From Ginsengibacter hankyongi (GTDB lineage Bacteria; Bacteroidota; Bacteroidia; Chitinophagales; Chitinophagaceae), in contig NZ_VYQF01000003.1 in NCBI RefSeq assembly GCF_008710285.1, forward strand, positions 186,001 to 250,000: 64,000 nt of DNA. The letters are read 5' to 3'. Position numbers and translations under genes: made by a program. Position 1 is the first letter of the stretch. The number at the start of each line of letters is the position of its first letter. A model generated the notes under the pieces. The model saw only the letters and a program-made list of their open reading frames with translations, made no database searches and was not told the origin of the DNA. This document shows, piece by piece, positions 46,387 to 54,526 of this stretch.

Positions 46387-47388
46387 TTATTTTATATCGT
46401 AAATTGATAAGGAAGCACTCCTATTAAAACCCGATGGCGAAGCTACGATCAGTTGATTGAGCTCAGGAATGAAAAGAGATGTTCTTGCTCCTGAATGTGT
46501 AGACACTTTTCCGTTTGCTACGTAAGAGTTTGCATTTATTTGTTTGAAAACATCAATGTAGCCAGCGCCACAACTCAAATAGATTTCTTTTTTTACAGTG
46601 TTGTAAAAAATATCATCCACATCGCTATTAATAGAAAAAGAAGAAATTGTTTGTCCTGTCTGTGTGTCGATGATTAAAAGTATTGGTGAGCGTCGGCAAC
46701 CAACAAATAAACGATGATTTATTGCATCTAAAGCCATTGAAAAATTTGCTTTTGCTTCAGTCATTTTCCATTTATTAATTACAGAATTTGTTTCTAAATC
46801 AATAACTTCAATTTGCTCTTGGTCAGGGACATTGACAAAAATCTTTTTTGAAGTTTTATCTACTTGAAATGATTCCGGATGTCCGGATAATTTTATTTCG
46901 GTTATCACCTTAAATATGGTTGCATCAATTATTGCAATACCTCCATCACCAAATCCCACATAAATCTTTTTATCGGCTGCATCATAACGAACATTATCAG
47001 CATCGCCTGATAATTTTACAGTAACAGTTTTTTGAAAATTTTCTGCATTATAAACATCGCACTCACCATTACCACCGTTAGCAATAAAAAGTGAATTGCT
47101 TTCGGGAATAAAAACTACTCCCTGCGGTTCTTTCAAATTTTTGATTGTGCGAATTACTTTTTTGCTTTTGATGTCAACAGCTTCAAGAGTATTGTTTCCT
47201 AAGGCCGCAATAAAAACAATTTGATGCTTATTATCGAAAGATAAATGGTCTATTCTCCCACTTACACTCGGTAACAAAATTGTTGCGCTTAATTTGAACG
47301 AATTTTGTGACTTTGATTGTGCATTGCATCCACTAAAGAAAATAGATGTAGAAATGAAAGCTGCAAAAAGAAGCTGTGGGTGTTTCAT
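46387..47388 (-). CDS. YncE-like beta-propeller lipoprotein
   Basis: This 333-residue protein has a signal and lipobox IFFSGC (Cys21). The mature part is made of about seven repeated blades with the pattern of YncE/40-residue YVTN repeats: HQIVFIAALGNNTLEAVDIKSKKVIRTI, NSLFIANGGNGECDVYNAENFQKTV, KKIYVGFGDGGIAIIDATIFKVITEI, KKIFVNVPDQEQIEVIDLETNSVINKW. It is predicted to be anchored to the outer membrane and to bind proteins or ligands. It lies next to the RiPP cluster but on the other strand, so no link is implied. Confidence 0.8.
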   Translation of the reverse strand: MKHPQLLFAAFISTSIFFSGCNAQSKSQNSFKLSATILLPSVSGRIDHLSFDNKHQIVFIAALGNNTLEAVDIKSKKVIRTIKNLKEPQGVVFIPESNSLFIANGGNGECDVYNAENFQKTVTVKLSGDADNVRYDAADKKIYVGFGDGGIAIIDATIFKVITEIKLSGHPESFQVDKTSKKIFVNVPDQEQIEVIDLETNSVINKWKMTEAKANFSMALDAINHRLFVGCRRSPILLIIDTQTGQTISSFSINSDVDDIFYNTVKKEIYLSCGAGYIDVFKQINANSYVANGKVSTHSGARTSLFIPELNQLIVASPSGFNRSASLSIYDIK

Positions 47389-47899
47389 TTTCAGTAAGCT
47401 GATTTTAAAATTTGTCCGGTGGAGGCTACAACAGGTATCATATAATGTTCTTGAATTTAAAGCAAAGATACTTGCTATTTTTAACCCTGACGGGTGTTCG
47501 CGTCTTTATAAACTAATTAACTGTTGGGCCTGGAAAGCGCAACGGTATCGCATTGCAGGTGCATGCAAGTTATATAAGTCGGGCAGCAGATTTCAAATCT
47601 TAGATTTATTAACGATAGCTTGTTTAATTCTATCACAATAATGCAATTAAAAATTCCAACTGTTGCATAAGAAAAATATTTGTGTTATTTTTAATAACGC
47701 ACGTTAATTATTCCCTTACTACCTCTGCCGGAGAAAAAAATCATCTTATCTCTTCCATGTAAATCCTATATCTACCTGATTCCACTGCTACGCTTTGTTA
47801 CCACTTCATATCACGAGGTGTTTAGCAGATTATTTCGCAATTCAATTTCTTCTCGTTATAATTTATCGTTTGATTTTTTAACTATTAAAAACAATAAAT
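47389..47899. other. Intergenic region upstream of the RiPP precursor gene
   Basis: These 511 bases separate a minus-strand lipoprotein gene from the precursor gene. A stretch near 47525-47608 loosely resembles a tRNA but does not fold properly (rejected). The last 60 bases are AT-rich (TTATAATTTATCG, TTTGATTTTTTAAC) and must contain the precursor promoter, which I could not place with certainty. Confidence 0.5.
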
Positions 47900-48214
47900 A
47901 TGGATGAAGACATCAAAAAACTGGAGCTCAGAATTACTGAGCTGGAGAACCAGTTAAAGGCAGTAGGTGGAGGCGCCAAAGCAAATATTGACCCCGAAGA
48001 ATTAAAAACTTTTCAAAAGGTAAGTCAGCAGCTGGGCATCAGCGGATGTATTAATGAATGCCAGCCATCAATTTGCCTCGCATGCTATCGTTGTTATCAT
48101 TGCATCAGTTGTGTTCACTGCATTTGCGTAATATGCAACGAATGCATTTGTGGTCCTTGCATTTTAAACCAGGGTTCTACTCTTGGCGGAGGACGCTTTG
48201 GTTCATTAGGATAG
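47900..48214 (+). CDS. Cys-rich RiPP precursor peptide (TOMM/LAP type)
   Basis: This 104-residue peptide has a helical, charged leader (residues 1-22, MDEDIKKLELRITELENQLK), a Gly-rich hinge GGGAK (23-27) and a second leader helix (31-46). The core starts at G49 and holds 13 cysteines at positions 50, 54, 59, 62, 65, 68, 71, 74, 76, 79, 82, 84 and 87. From 59 to 74 every third residue is Cys. A Gly/Ser-rich tail follows. This layout matches thiazole/oxazole-modified precursors, most like the Cxx repeats of heterocycloanthracins. A YcaO cyclodehydratase and a SagB-type oxidase follow directly. Cys residues would become thiazol(in)es. The leader cleavage site is not known. Confidence 0.82.
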   Translation: MDEDIKKLELRITELENQLKAVGGGAKANIDPEELKTFQKVSQQLGISGCINECQPSICLACYRCYHCISCVHCICVICNECICGPCILNQGSTLGGGRFGSLG

Positions 48215-48234
48215 CAAACTGCATAAACAGAAAA

Positions 48235-48282
48235 AACGGCTCCCGGGTTAATGGTGCGTCGCAATTTGGGAGCTGTTTTTTA
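48235..48282 (+). terminator. Terminator/attenuator between precursor and modification genes
   Basis: AACGGCTCCC (48235-48244) pairs with GGGAGCTGTT (48268-48277), ten pairs with one G-T, followed by six T. It lies 20 bases after the precursor stop and 58 bases before the synthase start. Partial read-through would give more precursor than enzyme. Confidence 0.8.
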
Positions 48283-48339
48283 ATTGCCTTTAAATTCCAA
48301 TTGCTTACTTTTTATAGTAATTATCTGAAACTATTTCGA

Positions 48340-50796
48340 ATGATGAAATCATACTATTATCTTTCTCCGGGTGTTTCCGTTATCGATATGAAAGACGGAA
48401 ATTTTCTTTTTAAATCAGATACACTTTCTATAAAGCTTGAGGGAGCGTCCACCATATTTTTAGTAGAAAAGATACTACCGTTATTGGATGGAGAAAATGA
48501 TATTGAAGTGGTGAGTTCGCTGTTAAAAAACGTTGCTACAGAAGACCTCAAAGCAAATCTTGAGCAGCTGGTAAAAGCAGGCGTAATAAGGTCTTCTCCC
48601 GTTCCCCTTTCTGCGGCAATTAAAAATACAAATGCCCGTTATTTTAATAATTTTTTAGAGGCAACGGGTAGCAGGAGCCCTGGTGTTGAAAAAGCTTTAC
48701 TCAATTTTAAAATAGCCGTGATAGGGCTGGAGGGTCATGGCACACAAACTATCCTTGCTTTGCAGCAGGCCGGGTTTTGCAATTTTAAACTGGCAGATCC
48801 ATTTCCTTTTGATGACGATTACGCCACTATATTTCCCTTCTTAAAAAAGGATGAAAAGAGTGGCTCAAGGCAGGCATCCGTACAAAAATATTTACACGAA
48901 ACTACGCCTTCTCTAAAAGTAGAAATTGGGCCGGTAACCCTTACTAAAGAAACTCTGGGAAATTTTATTGAGGATGCTGATCTGTGTGTAGTTTGTTTTG
49001 ATGCAGGCTTTGCAGCTGCATTTTATTGGGTGAATGAAATATGTATTAATAAGAACATTCCAGCCTTGTATGCTTCTGTGAAGGGAAACCTGTGTTTTGC
49101 AGGGCCCTTTGTTATTCCCGGAAAAACATCCTGCTACATGTGTTATAAGATGCGGGCGGTAGCCGCCCAGCCGGATTTTGAAGAGGCAATGCTATATGAA
49201 GAATTTTTAAACATGCAAAAAAAGCCATCGCTCGTAAGCAGGAGCTTGTTGCCCGGGGCAATCAATTTTATGGCCTCTGTTTTATCTGGTGAAGTGTTGA
49301 AATATTTTTTTTCCATCGGCCAATTATCTCTCTCTGACAAAATACTTGAATTTGATACACTCAATTTTGAAAGCAGTTTTCACAACCTATTTCAAAAACC
49401 CGACTGCCCGGTTTGCCAAAAAAAAAAGTTTAGCAGGCGGCACTATTCTGCAAGTGAATTAATACAACAGCATGAGCCTTCCCAACTAGGTAAGTTTATG
49501 GAAGATTTGGTGAGTCCTCATGTGGGCATCATAAAAAAACTTGATGTGGTACCCAAAGATATTTCAGAGCCAAGCCTGCCCCTGGTATATATGTCCGAAA
49601 TTTCCAATCATTGCTTTTTGCCAAAAGAACAGCATCAAAAATTAAGTTGCTCCGGCAAAGGCTCAGATATAAAAAGCGCAAAGATAAGCGCAGTGGGAGA
49701 AGCCGTAGAAAGATATTCGGGCGCTGTTTATTTTCCGTATGAAATAAAGTATAACAGCTTTACATATCTTATAAATGAAGCTCTTGACCCTAAGGAATTG
49801 GTGTTGTATTTACCGCAACAGTACGACAACATTGTGTTCTCACCTTTCGATCCAAATGCAGAAATTGGCTGGATAGACGCCTGGTCTCTGGTCAACAATA
49901 AACCCATATACGTTCCGGCACAATCGGCTGTATTAAATTATAACATACAAAATAAAAAGGAATTTTTATGCCAGGCAACTTCCAACGGGCTTGCGGCGGG
50001 CTCATCAATGCTCAATGCGGTTTTGTCCGCAGCAGAAGAAGTAATTGAAAGAGATGCTTTCATGATCACATGGCATAATAAGTTACCATGCAAACGAATA
50101 GATCCTGCACAACACCCGGCGCGGGACGTGAAAGAATTGTTTGAAGCCTATCGGCGACGCGGAGTTGAATTGCGTTTATTTGAATTGCCAACGGATACGC
50201 CTTGTCACATTTTTGCGGGCATTGGCGTGCAGCTTGAGGGTAACGGCCCCTCTGTAGTGGTTGGTTTGGGCTGTAATTTTTCAGCTGCAGCAGCTGCCCG
50301 GCAGGCATTGCTTGAAGTGGGCCAGGTAAGGCCTGCATTTAAACAAAAAATAAGAAACCCTGTGGTAATAGAACGTCTCAACAAATTATTGGAAGACCCA
50401 AACAATGTAGAAGAACTCGAAGATCATGACCTCCTGTACGCAGTGCCTGATAAGCTTAATGCATTCGAATTCCTTTTTCGTTTACCCTTTACCGTTTACG
50501 AATGGGACACGGAAGAAGAGAAAACCAGTTCAGAAAAACTACATGCGCTCATTGATTTTTGCAAGGCTCAAAATGTAGATCTTATCTATTGTAACCTTAC
50601 TCCTCCTGATATGGAAAAATTAGGATTATATACTGCAAGGGTTATTATTCCGGGCTTTCAACCCATTCACTTCGGTTATAAAAATATAAGGCTGGGCGGG
50701 AGAAGGCTTTTTGATTTTCCCGTAAAGTCAGGATTTTTTACAGAAAGTAAAAGTGCCAATGAATTCTTAACCAGGAGCCCACACCCTATAGCGTAA
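48340..50796 (+). CDS. Fused ThiF-like/YcaO cyclodehydratase (TOMM/LAP synthase)
   Basis: This encodes 818 residues from the ATG at 48340. A longer frame from 48058 would overlap the precursor core and is not used. Residues 1-95 form a winged-helix-like, leader-binding region. Residues 120-360 form an E1/ThiF-like domain with loop GLEGHGTQ and two zinc-type pairs, C265/C268 (CYMC) and C356/C359 (CPVC). Residues 430-818 are the YcaO domain, with S450-x3-E454-x2-E457-R458 for ATP/Mg and SNGLAAGSSMLNAVLSAAEEVIERDA. The C-terminus PHPIA resembles the PxPxP end of azoline-forming YcaOs. It activates the amide with ATP and cyclises Cys to thiazoline. Confidence 0.88.
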   Translation: MMKSYYYLSPGVSVIDMKDGNFLFKSDTLSIKLEGASTIFLVEKILPLLDGENDIEVVSSLLKNVATEDLKANLEQLVKAGVIRSSPVPLSAAIKNTNARYFNNFLEATGSRSPGVEKALLNFKIAVIGLEGHGTQTILALQQAGFCNFKLADPFPFDDDYATIFPFLKKDEKSGSRQASVQKYLHETTPSLKVEIGPVTLTKETLGNFIEDADLCVVCFDAGFAAAFYWVNEICINKNIPALYASVKGNLCFAGPFVIPGKTSCYMCYKMRAVAAQPDFEEAMLYEEFLNMQKKPSLVSRSLLPGAINFMASVLSGEVLKYFFSIGQLSLSDKILEFDTLNFESSFHNLFQKPDCPVCQKKKFSRRHYSASELIQQHEPSQLGKFMEDLVSPHVGIIKKLDVVPKDISEPSLPLVYMSEISNHCFLPKEQHQKLSCSGKGSDIKSAKISAVGEAVERYSGAVYFPYEIKYNSFTYLINEALDPKELVLYLPQQYDNIVFSPFDPNAEIGWIDAWSLVNNKPIYVPAQSAVLNYNIQNKKEFLCQATSNGLAAGSSMLNAVLSAAEEVIERDAFMITWHNKLPCKRIDPAQHPARDVKELFEAYRRRGVELRLFELPTDTPCHIFAGIGVQLEGNGPSVVVGLGCNFSAAAAARQALLEVGQVRPAFKQKIRNPVVIERLNKLLEDPNNVEELEDHDLLYAVPDKLNAFEFLFRLPFTVYEWDTEEEKTSSEKLHALIDFCKAQNVDLIYCNLTPPDMEKLGLYTARVIIPGFQPIHFGYKNIRLGGRRLFDFPVKSGFFTESKSANEFLTRSPHPIA

Positions 50797-50809
50797 AAAA
50801 AATTAAATC

Positions 50810-51592
50810 ATGTTTAGAGAAAAATACCCCGAAGCATGGATCTTTCACCGCGGCACCTGCCGCTCTGAACTCAATACATTACAGCTGCAAGATGCCCAAA
50901 GCCTGCAGGAATCTTATAAAGAGTACCTCAGTGCACCGACGGTGTTGTTACCCCTCGTAAAAATCCCTTCAGTACAATTCGCTGATCTGGTTAGTGAGAG
51001 ATATTCCTGTCGCAGGTTTACAAATGAACCAGTGCAGCTGCAAGATGTGGCAAACATCCTCTTTGCAGGATATGGAAAATGCAGTACCATTATATTGGGC
51101 GAAAATGAATTCATCTGGCGAACGGTTCCTTCAGGGGGTGGCTTGTATCCCCTCGAACTGTACCTGCTGGTGACAAACGTCGCAGGCCTTGAACCTGGGA
51201 TATACCACTACGTTATAACGCCAGGCCTACTCGAAATCGTGAAAATAGTTAATCTCCCGAAATCTTTTCTTGAAAATCTTTTTATGCACCAGCCTTATGT
51301 TGCTGCAGCGCCCCTCATAATAGTGGCCACATCTGTAATTGAAAGAACGATGAAAAAGTATTTTGATCGTGGGTACAGGTATATATTATTTGAGGCGGGA
51401 CATGCATTTCAAAATATGAATTTAATGAGCATCGCCTGCCAGCTGGGCTCAATGAATATAGGCGGATTCTTTGACGCTGATATGTGTAAAGTGTTAGGGA
51501 TAGACATGGAAGAAGAGGTGCCGCTTTACGCTATGGCTGTCGGCGTACCCGATGGTAATAGCATAACCGCAAGACTCCCGGTTCAAGGATGA
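50810..51592 (+). CDS. SagB-type FMN-dependent dehydrogenase
   Basis: This 260-residue nitroreductase-fold enzyme has RYSCRRFTNEPVQLQDVANILFAGYG, the FMN-region SGGGLYPLELYLLV, GIYHYV, and RGYRYILFEAGHAFQNMNLMSIACQLG, all typical of SagB/ThcOx azoline oxidases. It would oxidise thiazolines to thiazoles on the precursor. Its start is 13 bases after the cyclodehydratase stop, so both are translated from one message. No McbC-like fusion or second oxidase is present. Confidence 0.88.
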   Translation: MFREKYPEAWIFHRGTCRSELNTLQLQDAQSLQESYKEYLSAPTVLLPLVKIPSVQFADLVSERYSCRRFTNEPVQLQDVANILFAGYGKCSTIILGENEFIWRTVPSGGGLYPLELYLLVTNVAGLEPGIYHYVITPGLLEIVKIVNLPKSFLENLFMHQPYVAAAPLIIVATSVIERTMKKYFDRGYRYILFEAGHAFQNMNLMSIACQLGSMNIGGFFDADMCKVLGIDMEEEVPLYAMAVGVPDGNSITARLPVQG

Positions 51593-51699
51593 AGCCCACT
51601 GAACTTCCGGGTCAAAGGTAACTGTTATCAAGTGCTGCTAATGCACAATAAAGTTTCATGCTACAACATAAGATGAAATTTATATAAAACAGTCATGCA

Positions 51700-52413
51700 T
51701 CAAACAATTCTACGCATTACTTCCAGTAAATGACTGCATATAAAACGAACCTCGATAAACATTTTCGAAATTTCGTAGGTAAGTAAAAAGGCTAATGAAT
51801 AAAATATACCCGTATGTTTTGCAGAAAATTCAAATACCTTATTTGAGAGCGGGTTGCTTATTTTATTTCCCGATATTAAAAAAGTGATCAATATTCCAAT
51901 AACCGCACCGGCTAATATATCCGTTGGAAAATGATACCCTAAATAAACTCTTGGAAAACAAATAACAAATAATACATACAGATAAGTTAAGATTCCTAAT
52001 TTCCTGGAAATAAGAAAAATGCCCGTAGCTAATGAAAAAAACATAACAGCATTATCACTTGGAAAGGAGCTCCAGGTGCCTAAACTTAATGCGCTGGTGC
52101 CAAAAGGCTTTACAAAATTTATTGCAGGATTAATGATAGGCCGTGCCCGGAAAGGCAATAATACACACAATAACCTTCCAACGGCTATTGCCACTAAACA
52201 AGAAAATATAGTTACAATTACACCTTTACGATTGCCCGTTAATTTGCTGCTTTTTTGAAACCAAAAAAACCAGAGGATGCAGACTAGAATAACAGCCTTT
52301 ATAAAACTATTATCTACAATAAATACCATAAAGGCATCAAACGATTTGGATGTTTGAGCAAATTTATTCAGATAACCAATAATTGAGGAGTCAAAACCGT
52401 TCATAAGTTGCAT
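51700..52413 (-). CDS. PAP2 superfamily phosphatase with altered active site
   Basis: This 237-residue membrane protein has about six helices and the PAP2 phosphatase motifs LPFRARPI (motif 1), SFPSDNA (motif 2) and PRVYLGYHFPTD (motif 3; R155, H161, D165). In motif 2 the usual His (PSDH or PSGH) is Asn121, an AAT codon one base from CAT. Members dephosphorylate undecaprenyl diphosphate, phosphatidate or related lipids. Loss of the motif-2 His may impair catalysis. It converges on the RiPP genes and does not belong to their transcription unit. Confidence 0.83.
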   Translation of the reverse strand: MQLMNGFDSSIIGYLNKFAQTSKSFDAFMVFIVDNSFIKAVILVCILWFFWFQKSSKLTGNRKGVIVTIFSCLVAIAVGRLLCVLLPFRARPIINPAINFVKPFGTSALSLGTWSSFPSDNAVMFFSLATGIFLISRKLGILTYLYVLFVICFPRVYLGYHFPTDILAGAVIGILITFLISGNKISNPLSNKVFEFSAKHTGIFYSLAFLLTYEISKMFIEVRFICSHLLEVMRRIV

Positions 52414-52670
52414 CGTTAGTTTTAGAAAAATACCAGAAGGCTAATTCAATGAATGAAAATAATATTCTTTAATGATTTTATTAAATTCTAACACATAGGC
52501 GTGCGCAAAAATAGAGAATAAATTGTTTGGTTAATCAACCACCTTTCCTCGTCGGGAAAATTTAAAAGGAACATCAAAAGGAGACTGGCGGTTTTGAAAA
52601 CGCAATCCAGATACCAGGGGTTGATACAATTATTATCGGATAAAACCCGGCCATTAACTTATTAATGACC

Positions 52671-53045
52671 CTACTCGATTGAAAACAATATCATTATTAA
52701 TAATAAACCTGCAACTGCACCTATCAAAATCCACCATCCTTTTCCTGGCTTTTTATGGGCAGCCATGCATTCACTCACGGTCATATTTGGATTGTTTTTA
52801 AGTACATGTTTCATTCTTAATTTCATGATTGAAAATGAAATCCTTTCAGATAGATTCAGTTTTTTGCCAGTGATCTTACTGTAATCTTTCGGTGACAGTA
52901 TGATAAACTCGCTCACTTTCAGATTTTTCCCGTCTTTGATTGAAGATGTTACTGATCCCGGATAAATAATGGAAAAAGCCTGGGTGCTATTGCTGAGGGT
53001 AACACCTGATATGCAAAAAAAGACACCGAATAAATATATCTTCAT
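52671..53045 (-). CDS. Small exported membrane protein, Bacteroidota family
   Basis: This 124-residue protein has an N-terminal signal (MKIYLFGVFFCISGVTLSNSTQA), then VSEFIILSPKDYSKITGKKLNLSERISFSIMKLRMKHVLKNNP, and a C-terminal membrane helix (KGWWILIGAVAGLLLIMILFS). The central LSPKDY..LTGKKLN..ERISF pattern recurs in Bacteroidota small envelope proteins with no assigned role. Complete with both ends plausible. Confidence 0.72.
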   Translation of the reverse strand: MKIYLFGVFFCISGVTLSNSTQAFSIIYPGSVTSSIKDGKNLKVSEFIILSPKDYSKITGKKLNLSERISFSIMKLRMKHVLKNNPNMTVSECMAAHKKPGKGWWILIGAVAGLLLIMILFSIE

Positions 53046-53305
53046 AAATTAAGTTTTAAAGAAATTTGGTTCAATGCTAAGCTAATCTTCCAAAGTACCA
53101 AAAACGATGATTTGGAGGTAATCATCTACATGATGTAAATCATGATCTTTTCTATTTATATTCCAGCTACCCCGATTGGAAGGGACAGCGCTCCCTGATT
53201 ATTTAAGGCGTTGTACGACATGGCCACGAAGAGGATTTGTGTATTGAAACATTCTCAGCACATGGGGCACGTTTCCCCCGGAGTTTATGAGTTATTTAAA
53301 ATCCA

Positions 53306-53695
53306 TTATACTGCTACAAGGAAATTATTGAAATCGAAGCATAATGTTAAAAACAACCCTTCTGTCTTTAAGATGTTAGATTGGAGCAGCCTTAAAGGGG
53401 GATCAATGTCTTTCACAATTTCACCGTCCCCATGAGTTTCCGCCCACAATCGTTTTTCAATTTTTGCAATATCGTTTTTTAATAAATTAATCAATTCATC
53501 CTGTGCTACAAATTTGCTTAAATAATTTTCCATTTCTCCCAACATATCTATTTCAAAGCTGTCTTTAACAATCTCCGCAAGCCTGTTCTTCAGGTGTACA
53601 TTTTCATCAGCAATGAAATTCAATAACCGTTTGCAGGTTTCAATCTCAAACTTTAACTGTGATAATTTCAAATTCTGCATGGGTTGTTTACTCAT
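53306..53695 (-). CDS. Coiled-coil protein, unknown
   Basis: This encodes about 129 residues from the ATG at 53695. The frame extends to a TTG six codons earlier. It is almost entirely charged amphipathic helix: LKLSQLKFEIETCKRLLNFIADENVHLKNRLAEIV and MENYLSKFVAQDELINLLKNDIAKIEKRLW. The end (LQSNILKTEGLFLTLCFDFNNFLV) fits the same helical pattern. No family name known. It is flanked by large gaps on both sides. Confidence 0.6.
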   Translation of the reverse strand: MSKQPMQNLKLSQLKFEIETCKRLLNFIADENVHLKNRLAEIVKDSFEIDMLGEMENYLSKFVAQDELINLLKNDIAKIEKRLWAETHGDGEIVKDIDPPLRLLQSNILKTEGLFLTLCFDFNNFLVAV

Positions 53696-53827
53696 TATTA
53701 TAAAGCCTTTCAATTATTATGAATTACGCATTCCTAAACTAGGAAAATTGAATTAGCAGATTTATGGGCTTAAATCATCAAAACTTATGATGTTGATCAA
53801 TTTGAGAAACGATGGGTCATCTCCGGC

Positions 53828-53935
53828 GGGTATTCGTCATCACTTTACAGTGCCATAATGTAATTATTTTAATAAATACTTACTGTTATGTGGTTAGTTT
53901 TGGTTCGGCTGCCGGCATCTACTGTGTTGTCTTTG
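53828..53935 (+). repeat. Dispersed repeat A, copy 2 (degenerate hairpin)
   Basis: This is homologous to 46083-46190 on the same strand. The TAGTTTTG box and the flanking GTTAGTTTTGGTTCGGC are kept, but the terminal hairpin has decayed (GGCTGCCGGC no longer pairs well). The 53714-54526 gap otherwise holds repeat B copy 1 and a large inverted repeat. Confidence 0.55.
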
Positions 53936-54017
53936 TTAGATTTTCATATCATAAAATATATAAATTCAAATTTTTGCACCTATTTTATTTTTCGAAAAAA
54001 TTTTTTAATTTAATGTC

Positions 54018-54080
54018 GGTTTTTCATAGGATATTGGATTTAAAGCGGGCCTGGATTTCCATCTGGGCCTTTTTATTGTA
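54018..54080 (+). repeat. Dispersed repeat B, copy 1
   Basis: This shares about 60 aligned bases with 55192-55255. They begin with 21 identical bases (GGTTTTTCATAGG then ATATTGGA) and continue into a hairpin around TGGATTTCCATC (54046-54070) and a T-tract. Same orientation, 1.17 kb apart. Confidence 0.7.
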
Positions 54081-54393
54081 ATCTTTTTGCTGCACCCCAC
54101 CAACGTCACCTCCCCTATTTCCCGGAGCTGTGCTCACCCTATGTCAGAAGATCCTGATTTTTAAAATATAATCGGGAATGTTTGGTTGGCACGCCGGCCG
54201 CGCAGCGGAGGCGAATCACCAGGAATTATGATATTAATCGGATTTCAAAAGAAAGTATTCGTGATGGCTTGCCGCGTGTTTCCTATAAGTAGTCTGGATA
54301 TGGCCGCCGTAGTAACCGGGGCCTTTTTTCATTCTTAGGGGATATAAATAAAATGTGTTGGATAACACATATAGTGCCGGGATACCCCGCAGT

Positions 54394-54464
54394 TGTGGGC
54401 GCTCCACCAACATTCTTCCACCTGATATTTTCCGGGGTGAAAATATTGTTTTTTGGCGCCCACA
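54394..54464. repeat. Large inverted repeat upstream of the PNPOx-like gene
   Basis: TGTGGGCGC (54394-54402) and GCGCCCACA (54456-54464) are perfect 9-bp arms. Inside, CACC/GGTG and CAAxATT/AATxTTG can pair further. A separate TGTGTT/AACACA hairpin lies at 54354-54369. It ends 62 bases before the next ATG. It could be a mobile-element scar or a structured leader. Confidence 0.5.
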
Positions 54465-54526
54465 TTTGTTGTGTTATTTATTACCAGAGTATAGCCAATT
54501 TAATACCTTTATTAAAATAAAAATAT

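Noticed and set aside
47525..47608. tRNA-like stretch upstream of the RiPP precursor
   Set aside because: D-arm-like and anticodon-arm-like pieces exist, but the acceptor and T stems do not pair.
52585..52615. Serine tRNA-like anticodon arm (GGTTTTGAAAACG)
   Set aside because: No acceptor stem, T loop or long variable arm around it.
53211..53435. 74-residue plus-strand frame
   Set aside because: It overlaps the 3' end of the coiled-coil gene on the other strand, with no recognisable pattern.
53812..54081. Frames ending in FHRILDLKRAWISIWAF and a similar one at 55158-55373
   Set aside because: Their likeness comes from repeat B at the DNA level. The frames differ in phase downstream and the hairpin is better conserved than the protein.
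54283..54465. 60-residue minus-strand frame reading through the inverted repeat
   Set aside because: It follows the hairpin arms and has no ribosome-binding site. More likely a repeat element than a gene.
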